A DNA stretch of 64,000 bases from Actinernus sp. WN-2022 (Eukaryota > Cnidaria > Anthozoa > Actiniaria > Actinernidae). Below, in pieces: positions 55,134 through 64,000 of the stretch. The stretch is from NCBI GenBank assembly GCA_030867875.1, contig JAOWCC010000577.1, forward strand, positions 73,217,012-73,281,011, in the 5' to 3' direction. The stretch's first letter is position 1, and the number at the start of each line of letters is the position of its first letter. The position numbers and the translations under genes are program-made. The notes beneath the pieces are model-generated. The model had not been told where the DNA came from. It saw nothing but the letters and a program-made list of their open reading frames with translations, and made no database searches.

Positions 55134-55320
55134 GAAGAAGCTGCATGCAGCTTGAACTCCGGCGTCTCTTTTGTAACGCGGATGATCTCATATACCTGCG
55201 TGTTTGGCACATTGACAACGCACAATCAGATGCGAAAGTACGCACACGAAGTACATCTCATGTAAAACTCCACACGAGTCAAAACATGAGTAAAAAACGA
55301 GTGAACACAAGTATAACAAT
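55134..55320 (+). repeat. Large direct repeat, unit C (5' part only)
   Basis: Begins aagaagctgcatgcagcttg and follows units A and B for about 190 bp through ccacacgagtcaaaacatgag, then diverges. The rest is missing, probably replaced by the ISL2EU-like element to the right. Confidence 0.75.
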
Positions 55321-55544
55321 GTGACAAGCAGGAGCCCATAACTAGGAGAGTCAATCCCGCATACTAGGCCTATGTTACAGCGTTTTCACAAGTTAAGTTA
55401 TTTTTAGAACGGTTTCCCGTTGCTGATAGTTGCAATAACCTACTTTACGGGTCATGCGCGCGCATCGAATTTTCGGCATGAAAACGAGGCAAATTAACGC
55501 TGGCGGGCCACACTTGAATCCAATATGGCGGACTGTGTGGAAGA

Positions 55545-55872
55545 GATCCCCATGGCCTTTTAGAAGTCAAGTGCCCATATACAGAGAATGTTGGTGAAGT
55601 TGAAAAGCTAATTGATGTAAGAAAAGTTATATCTGGTAAAAGAGGGCAAATGTTTACAGATAAACCCTAAGCATGGGTATTATGCCCAGGTTCAAGGGCA
55701 AATGCGAGTGACTGGGAGAAAGTGGACATACTTTGTTGTATAAATTGGATCAGACAATGAATCAGATATTGTTGTCACTCGTGTTTCTTTTAATAAACCA
55801 TTTTGGGAAAGCCTTAAGTTTAAAATAAGTTCATTATATTCCCTCTGTATTGTAGCAGAGATTTTCAGTAGG
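55545..55872 (+). pseudogene. YqaJ-type exonuclease domain remnant
   Basis: Reads DPHGLLEVKCPYTENVGEVE, then after a frameshift near 55665 KHGYYAQVQGQMRVTGRKW, TYFVV, a TAA, and FNKPFWESLKFKI. GLLEVKCP and Y..QVQGQM are the catalytic-core signatures of YqaJ-like (lambda-exonuclease-related) nucleases. As I recall, ISL2EU transposons encode such a nuclease besides a THAP/DDE transposase. Its convergent placement with the transposase at 56439-59285 fits one element. Broken by a frameshift and a stop. Confidence 0.75.
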
Positions 55873-56438
55873 CGTGTATTGCACAAGGCTCCATTTATAT
55901 AATATACCCAGAATTTTGCATGATTGGCCAGTCATTTGCAAACAGGCAGATGTAAACATTCAAGAACAGAATGGAATTATTTTGTAGAGGTGTCCATTCC
56001 ATGGCAAACATATTTTTTTGTTTCTAGTGATTTCAGGTCTTTGGAGGGGACTTATTAAACATTTAATGTGTACTATGTAGTTTGTTACATCATCTGTACC
56101 ATCCCTCACTAACATATTCTTAAGACATTATAATATTCTATTATCAGTAAACATTTCTGTAACTGTGGGTAACATTTCTTGTCAAGAGGAAAGTACACTG
56201 TGATACTGGATTCAAAAATCAGGAATTCTACCGATTTAACTTTGTTCTTTTGTCCTCAATTTATATATTGACATTGAAAATAAATAAAACCAAACTGGGG
56301 TTAAGAGCCTCTCAAGCAGTGTAAACTCAACACATCTACCATTTAAAACTTTAATGTCTGCCCTACAAAATGGCGGCCACTGGGATTTTAGTGTACAATG
56401 CATACTTGTTGAGAGGGACCCTTTAAATGTACATGTAT
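55873..56438. other. Spacer between convergent YqaJ and transposase genes
   Basis: AT-rich, no ORF. Contains aataaataaaacc (56279-56291), a possible polyadenylation site for the plus-strand gene. ACAAAATGGCGGCC near 56365 is the kind of motif seen near transcription starts. Confidence 0.4.
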
Positions 56439-57015
56439 TTAAGATACATATTTTGCCTGAAAATTGGTCAAAGATGCACAGACAGTGAAAATGTGTTCTG
56501 CAACATCCTTCATACTAAGTTTTATGTCTGTGTCCAAAAAATTAAAATTCTTAATACGTCCTATGGCTAACTCAACGTGTATTCTCACTTCGGCAATCCT
56601 TTTACCTTTCATTACTTCAGTGGGTGAGAGTTGAGAGCGATGGCTTCCCTTGAAGGAGGGCATTACCAACTTAGCTCCGAGTGGTGTTAATTCAGCTTCA
56701 ATATCGAATCCCCTGTCTGCCATAACTTGGTCATCATTGTCCAAATTGCCAAGGAAATCAGATTGCGGGTGATGTGTTTGTCTGAAGCACGACGACACCA
56801 ATAATAGCACCATTTGTACTAATACCTACGAGGAACTTAAATGTGTTATGATGTTTGTAGTTACTAAATGTTTGTCTTTGTGCTTCCAGTGAAGACGGTC
56901 GTTGAGTAAACAGCTCAGTACAGTCTATTATGTTACGGGTATTTGGGAAGTTGCGAAACATTATCAGAAATAATCGACAGTCAGCGGAAATGTCACGCGG
57001 GCGCGCTTCTAGCAT
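56439..57015 (-). pseudogene. Harbinger/ISL2EU DDE_4 transposase catalytic domain
   Basis: First frame (57015-56760): FPNTRNIIDCTELFTQRPSS, then KFLVGISTNGAI (first catalytic Asp in IIDCTE). Second frame (56813-56439): SDFLGNLDNDDQVMADRGFD (second Asp), then RIHVELAIGRIKNF (Glu). A frameshift near 56780 separates the first Asp from the rest. The three acidic residues are preserved, so decay is recent or mild. The N-terminal HTH and THAP parts lie at 58060-58607 and 59064-59285. Confidence 0.8.
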
Positions 57016-57264
57016 ATTAGTAACAGCTTATGAGATGCATATTTCATTGATGGCTTTTCTATTCCCAATTTTATTTGGAAAATAGAAGAGAGAAGTGGAA
57101 TATCAGACATATTCACTCAATTGAACTGGTTTGTTTTTTAAATTATGAAAACAAAAATTGGTGGACAGACAGACCAATATAGCTGTGGATTACCCAGAAA
57201 ACTGTCCCTACCCTTTCTTAGCTCTATTTGTGACTGGGCATGCATTCCCTACTAACATTCAAGA

Positions 57265-57603
57265 TGGCGGACAAGCAAGAAAGAAAACAAAGCGCGAAAG
57301 AGTCGGAAAAGTGAAGAAATCCTATGATATTGGGCCTTTACCAGGCTTAACCGATGAAGATACCAATGCTCTATATTGAGACTTTTTAATCCTCGTGGGA
57401 ACTTCGAATGTATCACTGGTGTGATCAAGAATACGAAAGAAATGCAGCTCATTTCTAGAAGTGCAGATACCGATGCTCGGAAGGTGGAAACATATACTCA
57501 AACCTACACCACAAACTTTAAGCCCAGGCATACTTTGCATATTTTCGCTAATTTACTGGAAGATGTAAGGTGTCAAAGAGGCAAAATTAAAAGTACCTGG
57601 TAA
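57265..57603 (+). pseudogene. Unidentified decayed coding stretch
   Basis: ATG at 57265 (MADKQERKQ) begins a basic patch. In an adjoining frame it reads KVKKSYDIGPLPGLTDEDTN then ALY, a TGA, and after a one-base slip FNPRGNFECITGVIKNTKEM and DARKVETYTQTYTTNF. The amino acid composition looks like real protein, but I cannot name it. It lies antisense in the gap between transposase blocks. It could be an insertion or part of the companion gene of the element. Confidence 0.35.
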
Positions 57604-58059
57604 CTGCGAATACGATTGATGTTGAGTTCTCTTATAATTTGAAGTGTTGGTTATGTCCAGAAAGTTGACTACAGATGCTCGGAACTTGGATACAGGATAC
57701 AAGGTACAAAAATAAAACATTTTCTTATTTTTCCAGTCAAATTCAAGCCCCGACGCCATTTTGAAATGCTCAATTAAGTATGTAGTGCGCATGCTTGGAC
57801 GCCATACTTGGAGTATGCTAGTCGAGTTATATATTGAAGAGACCACACAGAGACGGTATAAAACGAACAAAACAACTTCATGTTCTGAGTGAACTAACCA
57901 ACATGGCCGATCACCATGTGCTTAACTAATTTACATAATGTCACTGTGTCACGTGACCTGATTATGTTACAATACTGTTGTTCATTTCTGATAATGTGAC
58001 CTGGCATGGAACTCAGGGACTTCTCTTGTTAAGTGAACTGGCACATATCAGACCGTTCA
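57604..58059. other. Gap between transposase coding blocks
   Basis: Either an intron of the minus-strand transposase or an unrecognised insertion. A 105-codon antisense ORF (57553-57870) has no domain. Confidence 0.35.
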
Positions 58060-58607
58060 TGATACAGCAGATTAATCCACGTTGTAAAAATCCTTGAAAA
58101 CAGTCCAGGAGTTATTCCAAACCGAGTAGATATATCTTTAACGATAATAACCAGTCACAAGCGGACCATCACCATGAAACACTCATCCAATTTTTAAAGC
58201 TTCCTCTCAGCTTTGTTGTTTGAGCTTGTGTAGTGTTTGCTGCCAATTGAAGTTTTTCCATACTAGTATTTCATAGCATTGGCCTTGGGCTCAAGGTACT
58301 AAAACAGTGCCATAAATGTTCCATAGTTCACAAAGCCAGTGTAATATCTCATGCTGTTTGGGTCATCTTTGATGTTGTCAAGGGTCAATAACTTATTTTT
58401 CATTCTTAGTACAGTCTCCTCCAGCTCCTTTTTTGACATTCTAGCTCTGCATGCAATTCTAGCTAAAAAAGCAGCCTGCATACTGGGGTCCAATTGTTCT
58501 TGTAACACTGGTGATTGTGGCCTGGGTAGAAAAATACCAGTGTGTTGTTTTAACGTTAATTCCATATAATGCAGTCCAAGAGTAGTTTGACTCGGGTCAA
58601 AACATTC
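58060..58607 (-). pseudogene. ISL2EU transposase middle exon (coil and HTH_Tnp_4)
   Basis: Starts after a possible acceptor (tgattctcaatag|G, exon edge about 58607). Reads FDPSQTTLGLHYMEL, MSKKELEETVLRMKNKLLTL, SMRYYTGFVNYGTFMALF, a TAG at 58299, YLEPKANAMKY, and further on KLDECFMVMVRL, DISTRFGITPGLFSRIFTTW. This is the typical HTH_Tnp_4 segment before a DDE_4 domain. Several stops show decay. Confidence 0.65.
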
Positions 58608-59063
58608 CTATTGAGAATCACTTGAAAATAAAACATTTATGGGCCAGGAGAGCAAGATTGTGTAGAAACTACAACTGATCTGTGCATATTTTTGTATGTA
58701 TAATAATATACACCTGTACACATTTTGATTAAGATATACATGTGCATGATTATATATAAATATTACTTTTCTTATTTAAAGTATACCCAATTACATTTTT
58801 TTTTACTGAGAAACGTGACTGTTTTAGCTGGGCGATTCAGCAAGTTCAGGTTTAACTTCGTCCTCAAGGTCTTGACTGTTAACATCGATCCCACTGGGTG
58901 GCATGGCAACGCAGTCACTGTGTTATGTGTATAAAAACGTCTTTTTAACATTTTAGTTATCAAGAGTTGGGCTTTTAACACATGATTCGGACCCATGATT
59001 TTATTATTGAATTATTCATGGTTACAGTTAGAGACATTTACAAATATTTATTTCCATTCTTAC

Positions 59064-59285
59064 CTCGCTGAGATTCGTGCCATTTCTTCTGCATCTGGCT
59101 GACTGGTGTTTATATCTTGTGGCCATGGAATAGATGGACATACATTCTCTTCATTCTCTGCAAACAATCTTCTGCTAGTCCTTGATGTCCTTTTCGATGG
59201 TCTTATGCTTTTATGCGAAAAAAAAATGGAATATAATTTGGTGAGGCTGGATCTTTGCTCCTACGACCGGACACAAAATGCTCAC
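59064..59285 (-). pseudogene. THAP-domain exon, cut by the Gypsy LTR
   Basis: Begins immediately next to the LTR with SEHFVSGRRSKDPASPNY, the C-terminal half of a THAP zinc-binding DNA-binding domain. After a one-base frameshift it continues RTSRRLFAENEENVCPSIPW and ends at a donor (GAG|GTAAGA, exon edge 59064). The N-terminal half of the THAP domain is absent because the Gypsy retrotransposon inserted here. It should lie beyond 64000. Confidence 0.7.
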
Positions 59286-59412
59286 TGTAATATTCTGGGT
59301 TCATCAATCAGACAAACACACACCAAAATGGCTGACTCAACGTGTGTCTATATTCTCTAATACGCATGCTCAATGCAAACAACCGCTACAAATCATATTG
59401 CAGGCTATTACA
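59286..59412 (-). repeat. 3' LTR of the Gypsy element, 127 bp
   Basis: TGTAATA ... TATTACA ends with TG/CA borders. On the minus strand it is preceded by the purine-rich AGAGTGAAGGAA, a plausible polypurine tract, and follows about 100 bp after the integrase stop codon. The other edge directly abuts THAP coding sequence. The 5' LTR is outside the window, so the LTR call rests on position and ends. Confidence 0.6.
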
Positions 59413-59509
59413 TTCCTTCACTCTAAATGTGCATGTCCTATAACATGAGTAAGACTTAAATTGTATATGTGCGAGTAAACAATGGCCAGTTCAAACAAAC
59501 ACAGTTCCT

Positions 59510-60061
59510 TTACAAGTCCATCCTAGTGAGAGGTTTGCTCACCCTCACTGGGTAACGTCTCTCCGGTACAATGACATTAGGCAGTTCCTGTTTAGTGGGA
59601 ACATTTCTCTCACTGGGGATGTTAGTGGGCTCTTCAGAGCTTGGTGCAGACTCGTTTTTTCGTAGACAGTTGTCAGTGTGCAGCTTGGCAGATTCGCTTA
59701 GGTCTGCTTCTGGTGAAATGGCCGATACTTGCACTGGGGGTTCAGGTACTGGCACATGCCGAATTTCTACATCCACGTCCTCTTCAGATGCAATCAAATG
59801 GTCAATGTGATAATACCGAAGCCGTCCACAAGTGCGAACAAGGTAGGTTAAAGGTCCCAATTTCTTAAATACCAGTCCAGGAACCCATTTCTCGTTTCCT
59901 CTTCTGAAGTTCTTTACTCTCACCCTTTGCCCTTCGCTTAAGTCCCTTGACTTCACATGACCCTTATCATGAAGCTCTTTCTGTTGTTGCTGCTTCTCCT
60001 AAACCTTCGATTCTTAGATAAGTCAGGCTTGAGTAAACTTAGACGTGCTCTTGGGCGTCTT
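59510..60061 (-). pseudogene. Gypsy integrase C-terminal domain and tail
   Basis: Reads RDLSEGQRVRVKNFRRGNEK then WVPGLVFKKLGPLTYLV, the SH3-like integrase C-terminal domain, followed by a long Pro/Glu-rich tail ending PVRVSKPLTRMDL. Upstream, 60061-59957 has a TAG and a one-base frameshift. The segment joins the integrase core at 62329 when the TTAA insertion is disregarded. Confidence 0.8.
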
Positions 60062-60065
60062 TTAA

Positions 60066-62328
60066 AGTACCCCTACGATCAAATTTTGACATAACAATTT
60101 GTTCTCATATTCGTAAAGTAGAGTGGCAGACGCTATATTATTACCAGTTCAAACCGTTTTTCGATACGAGGACGGGAAGTCATATTTTTTGGACTCCGAA
60201 TCTTGAATTTTATGTCCGCCATTACGCGAACCCTTTCCTGTGGGCGAGGAATGCCTGGTCATTTTTTTAGCGTACGTGACGACATACACTTAAGGTTATC
60301 GTATACCTTCAGGGTACTGTTTCGAATAAAATTAAGTCTCGAATATTCGTCGTATTTAGATAAATTATACATCATTTTAAAGCTTATAAAATTGGCTGCA
60401 ACGATATACCTAAGGTTTGTAATTTTGATAAAAGTGCGATTTTTAAATAAACTTATTTTCCGAACAAGCGAGTTGGTTTCCAAGATATCCAACTCCACGG
60501 CAATTTAATGAATTTAAGATATGTTTGCTTTTCTGGACTCCCACAGACCTTGTTTACGAAACGGTGTCGGCGATTGTGGAAATTCGAAGCCGTTCTGAAG
60601 ATATTTTGGTCTTCGTGAAACTGCTAACGTGCAATCCAAGTATAGATGCGGGAATCGCTCTCAACGCCTCTCTTTAAAAAAGTAAAACCATCACCGACAC
60701 AGTTTTTTAGCTGATATCATTGCAAACAATCTGTGAAAATTTCAAGTAATTCGCACAAATTCGCGTCGAGTTGGAGCCTTTTTCAAACTATGTTTAGAAC
60801 GAAAATAGAAAGTCAAGAAAACGCTCTGAAACGTTTTAGCCGGCCGGCGAGACTGATTCTGGTGCCTCGCCTCTTTCATAGCAATCAAACGCCTTCTATA
60901 AAAAGCAGCCAATGCTGTTCAATCAGTGACTGGGAAATGTCACAGTCAAAACTTCCCACAACAACACGTGTGGCTACTTTTCCCATACAATCCTTCACGC
61001 GAACTAACATATGTAGCAAGAAAGTGTACCATTGTCACGCTTTGAAAAGCAAACTAAACGTTTTGAATATAAATAATCCTTCAAGTTTGTGCATTGTACA
61101 GGACTGTAGCAATTTAACGAACCACAAAGCTGGCATTTCGCTACATTCAAGCCTTCTAGTTGAGTACCAATAATACGGTTTGTTATTATCTTCGAGCCTC
61201 GTGCAAGGATGGTTTGTGTAAGTTTTGAGGACAGAAGCTTCTCCATAATTGTTTGTATCACATGGAATAGCCAGTAAGACCGTACCATTATCCAGTATAA
61301 CAGTTCAGAAGAAGGCTAAAACAGCCGAACCAACTGACAGAATGTACTACTCAGACTACTACTAGTATAGATTGACCGAAAAATAAGCGGTTGCGCTTGC
61401 TGTTTCCTATAAACAGATAAACCTATTGATGTAGTATGCCTTTTAATTTACTGCTAATTCTATTTTCAAGACAATAAACCACAGAAGAAACCACCAATAT
61501 TATTTCATGAAGTACCTTGTTTCAGTTGTTTGTGTGTCTCTAGTAAATTCTTATCATTCACGATTTCATGTTAGCCAAGAGAGCGATTTAATTTTATAGC
61601 AATTATATTGTATTTTAGAATGTAGATTCGCCGGAAAATCTATTGCCGGGACACAGATAATTCTCGATCTCTCATTTACGAATTAACTAGCAATCCGGGT
61701 TTCACTATAAACAATGAACACACTTAGGACTTATAAACTGATCATTCCCTTAGTGATTTCTCCGCTCATTCTCCCTGTAGCCCGGATCCAGTAACAGCAC
61801 AACCTGAAAGCCGAACCAGGGAAAATACCCTGGGAAAAAATTACCCCCAAAAGATAAGAAATCTCTGCTAGCTAGCACTACTTACTAGCACCTGCCACTT
61901 CCCAAGCGATTTTAGCGACTATTCATTCGTCCAGCTTTCAACTCGGTCGCCAGCGGCTCTATTTCCCCCTAAATCATCTACATTCGGCAATAAATTTAAA
62001 CAGAAAGACACATTACTATGTTCTGAAGAATCTGATGCAGATTTTAGGTCGTTATTTACTAAACCACAGAAAAATTCGCAGTGTGAGTTTGTAGCCAATA
62101 TAAGAAGAAATGTATGGGTTCGAAGCAACTTGAGAACGATGCGTTAAGTGTATGACGTCACATACGCTCAAAAATGACTAGGCATTCCTCGCCCACGGGA
62201 ACGGATTCGCGGTCTAATTGGCCCCTTTGCAACGTTTTTCACTGATTTGGATATTTCTGCCACTGTTTGTTCTTATGGAATACAAAAAAGTGGCAAAAGA
62301 AATGGTCGAATTTCGTCGTAGTGGCACT
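60066..62328. mobile_element. 2,263-bp non-autonomous TTAA element
   Basis: TTAA on both sides (60062-60065 and 62329-62332). Termini AGTACCCCTACGA and the inverse of AGTGCCACTACGA. The two ends pair imperfectly for about 230 bp, including the well-conserved gtgggcgaggaatgcct block. The interior has ORFs of 146 codons (60733-61173) and 94 codons (61004-61288, opposite strand) with no recognised domain. Disregarding it, the flanking Gypsy integrase frame is continuous across a single TTAA, which demonstrates the insertion. It resembles the 20399-20937 MITE in target and first bases. Confidence 0.85.
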
Positions 62329-63000
62329 TTAAGAAACAGTTCTGCTGGTGAACAACCCGTAACTGTATGAGGAGTTGTACGATAAGCAAGCAGAAAGTTT
62401 GCAACCTTATGTGATATGGTCATGCCTGGTTTCACGTCACTCAGGGCTTGCTTTAACAAAGCCTGTTTCAGGATTTGCATTGCTCTCTCTGCTGCCCCAT
62501 TTGAAGCAGGGTGGTACGGTGGTATCAGAGTATGCTTGACTCCATTAAGTTTCATAAACCTTGCCATCTCTGAAGACTTAAATTGAGGACCGTTGTCCGA
62601 AACGACCTCTTCAGGCAACCCATATGATGCGAAAAGCGTACGAAGGACCTCAACTGTCTTAGCAGTGGTGGTACTACTCATTGGGAAGATCTCAAGCCAT
62701 TTAGAGTGACTGTCCACAACTAGTAAGAACATCTGTCCATCTTTCTCTCCTTAATCCATATGGAGTCGCTGCCACACCCTTGCTGGCCATTGCCAAGGGT
62801 GCAAAGGTGAAACAGGTGGTGTTTTCCTTACCGCCAAACAGGCTTTACAATTTTGAACCTTGCGTTCAATGTCCTCATCAAGGCCCGGCCACCACAAGTA
62901 ACTTCTTGCCAGGGATTTCATCCGACAAATTCCTGGATGCTCCTCGTGTAGGTCATCCAGCAGGCGGTCACAAAATGGTAAGGGTATGATTATACGTAAC
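62329..63000 (-). pseudogene. Gypsy integrase zinc finger and catalytic core
   Basis: Zinc-binding H-H-C-C region (HPGICRMKSLARSYLWWPG then NCKAC) at about 62990-62820. The core has HMD followed by a TAA near 62754, then LLVVDSHSKWLEIF, VVSDNGPQF (second Asp) and HPASNGAAERAMQ (Glu). The frame reaches AELFLK at 62333 and is then cut by the TTAA element. Confidence 0.85.
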
Positions 63001-63234
63001 CCTCACAACACACATCCCTGATCTGTTGATAGCTGCTCTTTGTTGTCAAAGTAAGGCTTTAAGTTGTCATCACTGATGGCACTAGGCCATCCAGTTAGTG
63101 TATGTTATAACCCCCGAGACAGGAACCTTCCTTGTAGCATCAGACAACTCCTTAGCTGTTATTCGGAGTTCATCAACGTGAGAAACTGTAAAGATTTCTG
63201 CGTCCTCCTCTCCCTTAGATTCCTTCTTTGGTAA
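63001..63234 (-). other. Gypsy linker between RNase H and integrase
   Basis: Coding-like text (AEIFTVSHVDELRITAKEL, SDATRKVPVSGVITYT) with stops. Part of the same broken polyprotein region. Confidence 0.6.
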
Positions 63235-64000
63235 TCAAGACAGGTCATCAGCATTCCCGTGGTCTGCTGACTTCCTGTATTCAATCTGATACTGATAGGA
63301 AGACAATATCAAGGCCCATCGTTGCATTCGTGCTGCTGCCAATGTGGGAACTCCAGACTTTGGTCCCAGGATAGCCGTCAGTGGCTTGTGATCAGTGACA
63401 AGTGTGAAGTGGCGCCCGTACAAGTATTGTTGAATATTTTTTTACGCCAGAAATCAAAGAAAGTGCCTCCTTTTCTATTTATGCGTAATTCTTCTCGCTG
63501 CTACTGAGTGACCTGGAGGCATAAGCAATGGGTCTCTCATCTCCATTTGGCATGATATGAGAGATCACTGCCCCCAGCCCGTACGAAGATGCATCACCAG
63601 CCAACCGTAACGGCTTGTCAGGATCATAGTGAACAAGCACTTCTGAACTCTGCAACTGTTCCTTGCAGCTCTTGAAAGCTTCCTGACACTCAGATGACCA
63701 CTTCCATTCTTTGTCAGCATGTAAAAGCTCATGCAGAGGCTGCCGTGTAGTAGACAGATCCTTCATGAATTTCCCGTAGAAATTCACAAGTCCTAAAAAA
63801 GACTTCAACTCGCTGAGGTTGGTGGGGCTCGGTGCTTGCTTTACAGCCTCCACCTTGTCAGGTGCTGGGTGTATTCCTTCCGCATCAACAACATGCCCTA
63901 GGTACTCTACACTAGGTTGGAGGAATTTACACTTAGACTTCTTAGCTCTGACACCATTACTCTCTAGTCTTGACAAGACCTCCTCCAGTATCTTGAGGTG
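63235..64000 (-). pseudogene. Gypsy reverse transcriptase end and RNase H
   Basis: RT thumb/connection: SKCKFLQPSVEYLGHVVDA then LKSFLGLVNFYGKFM. RNase H: LRLAGDASSYGLGAVISH (first Asp), PIAYASRSLSSSEKNYA, a TAA at 63479-63481, a frameshift near 63430, and HFTLVTDHKPL (Asp) to SADHGNADDLS, with a TGA after it. The element enters from beyond the right edge of the window. Confidence 0.88.

Larger units (their letters stand above)
59286..64000 (-). mobile_element. Ty3/Gypsy retrotransposon, 3' part, interrupted
   Basis: Minus strand, entering from the right edge: RT end and RNase H, integrase zinc finger and core, integrase C-terminal tail, purine-rich tract and 127-bp LTR. The coding region is split by a 2.26-kb TTAA element (60066-62328) and carries several stops and frameshifts, so it is dead. 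The 3' LTR sits inside the THAP exon of an ISL2EU-like transposon. Gag, protease, most of RT and the 5' LTR lie outside the window. Confidence 0.85.

Noticed and set aside
60733..61288. 146- and 94-codon ORFs inside the TTAA element as a transposase
   Set aside because: They overlap on opposite strands, have no acidic catalytic pattern or zinc-finger motif, and do not resemble Kolobok or piggyBac transposases that I know.

Overview
The window looks like eukaryotic, most likely cnidarian (anthozoan, coral-like) nuclear DNA. This is an inference. It rests on AT-rich sequence, intronless MECA-like rhodopsin-class GPCRs, a single-exon HIRAN-type protein, and a mix of IS3EU-, ISL2EU/Harbinger-, MULE-, TTAA-type, BEL, Ty3/Gypsy and CR1/L2-like elements typical of published coral genomes. 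No bacterial operons, ribosomal RNA genes, tRNAs or CRISPR arrays were seen.

Only four open genes look intact. Two are paralogous 361-residue GPCRs facing opposite ways (18906-19991 on + and 46316-47401 on -). One is a 127-residue HIRAN-like protein (7328-7711, -). One is an IS3EU-type transposase (3684-4817, -). Almost everything else is transposons, their fragments, tandem repeats and decayed gene copies.

Layout. 1.2-5.1 kb: a palindromic IS3EU-like element with 6-bp target duplications, one arm of which carries a 236-bp MITE. 5.7-7.9 kb: a fold-back element with poly-G/C ends and the HIRAN gene. 8.7-11.1 kb: minisatellites and fold-back repeats. 12.8-16.0 kb: a broken BEL/Pao gag-protease joined to a decayed copy that resembles TMF1. 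16.7-17.8 kb: a tandem repeat and a MITE. 18.6-20.0 kb: GPCR 1 with a CRE-TATA promoter. 20.4-20.9 kb: a TTAA-flanked MITE. 22.4-26.5 kb: a broken gene of a FEN/PIN-nuclease-like family with a Cys-rich tail, cut by a Mutator-like element just before its stop codon. 28-33 kb: several MITEs and dispersed repeats. 37.5-45 kb: fragments of Gypsy integrase, LINE ORF1, Tc1/mariner transposase, a DM-domain gene, a CUE/zinc-ribbon gene and a split LINE. 46.3-47.4 kb: GPCR 2. 48.4-55.3 kb: three diverged direct copies of a large repeat. 55.5-64 kb: an ISL2EU-type transposon (YqaJ plus THAP/HTH/DDE transposase) interrupted by a Gypsy retrotransposon, which is itself interrupted by a 2.26-kb TTAA element.

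The most interesting items are the FEN-like nuclease family, the palindromic IS3EU element, the three-deep nest at the right end, and the cluster of apparent retrocopies of host genes.
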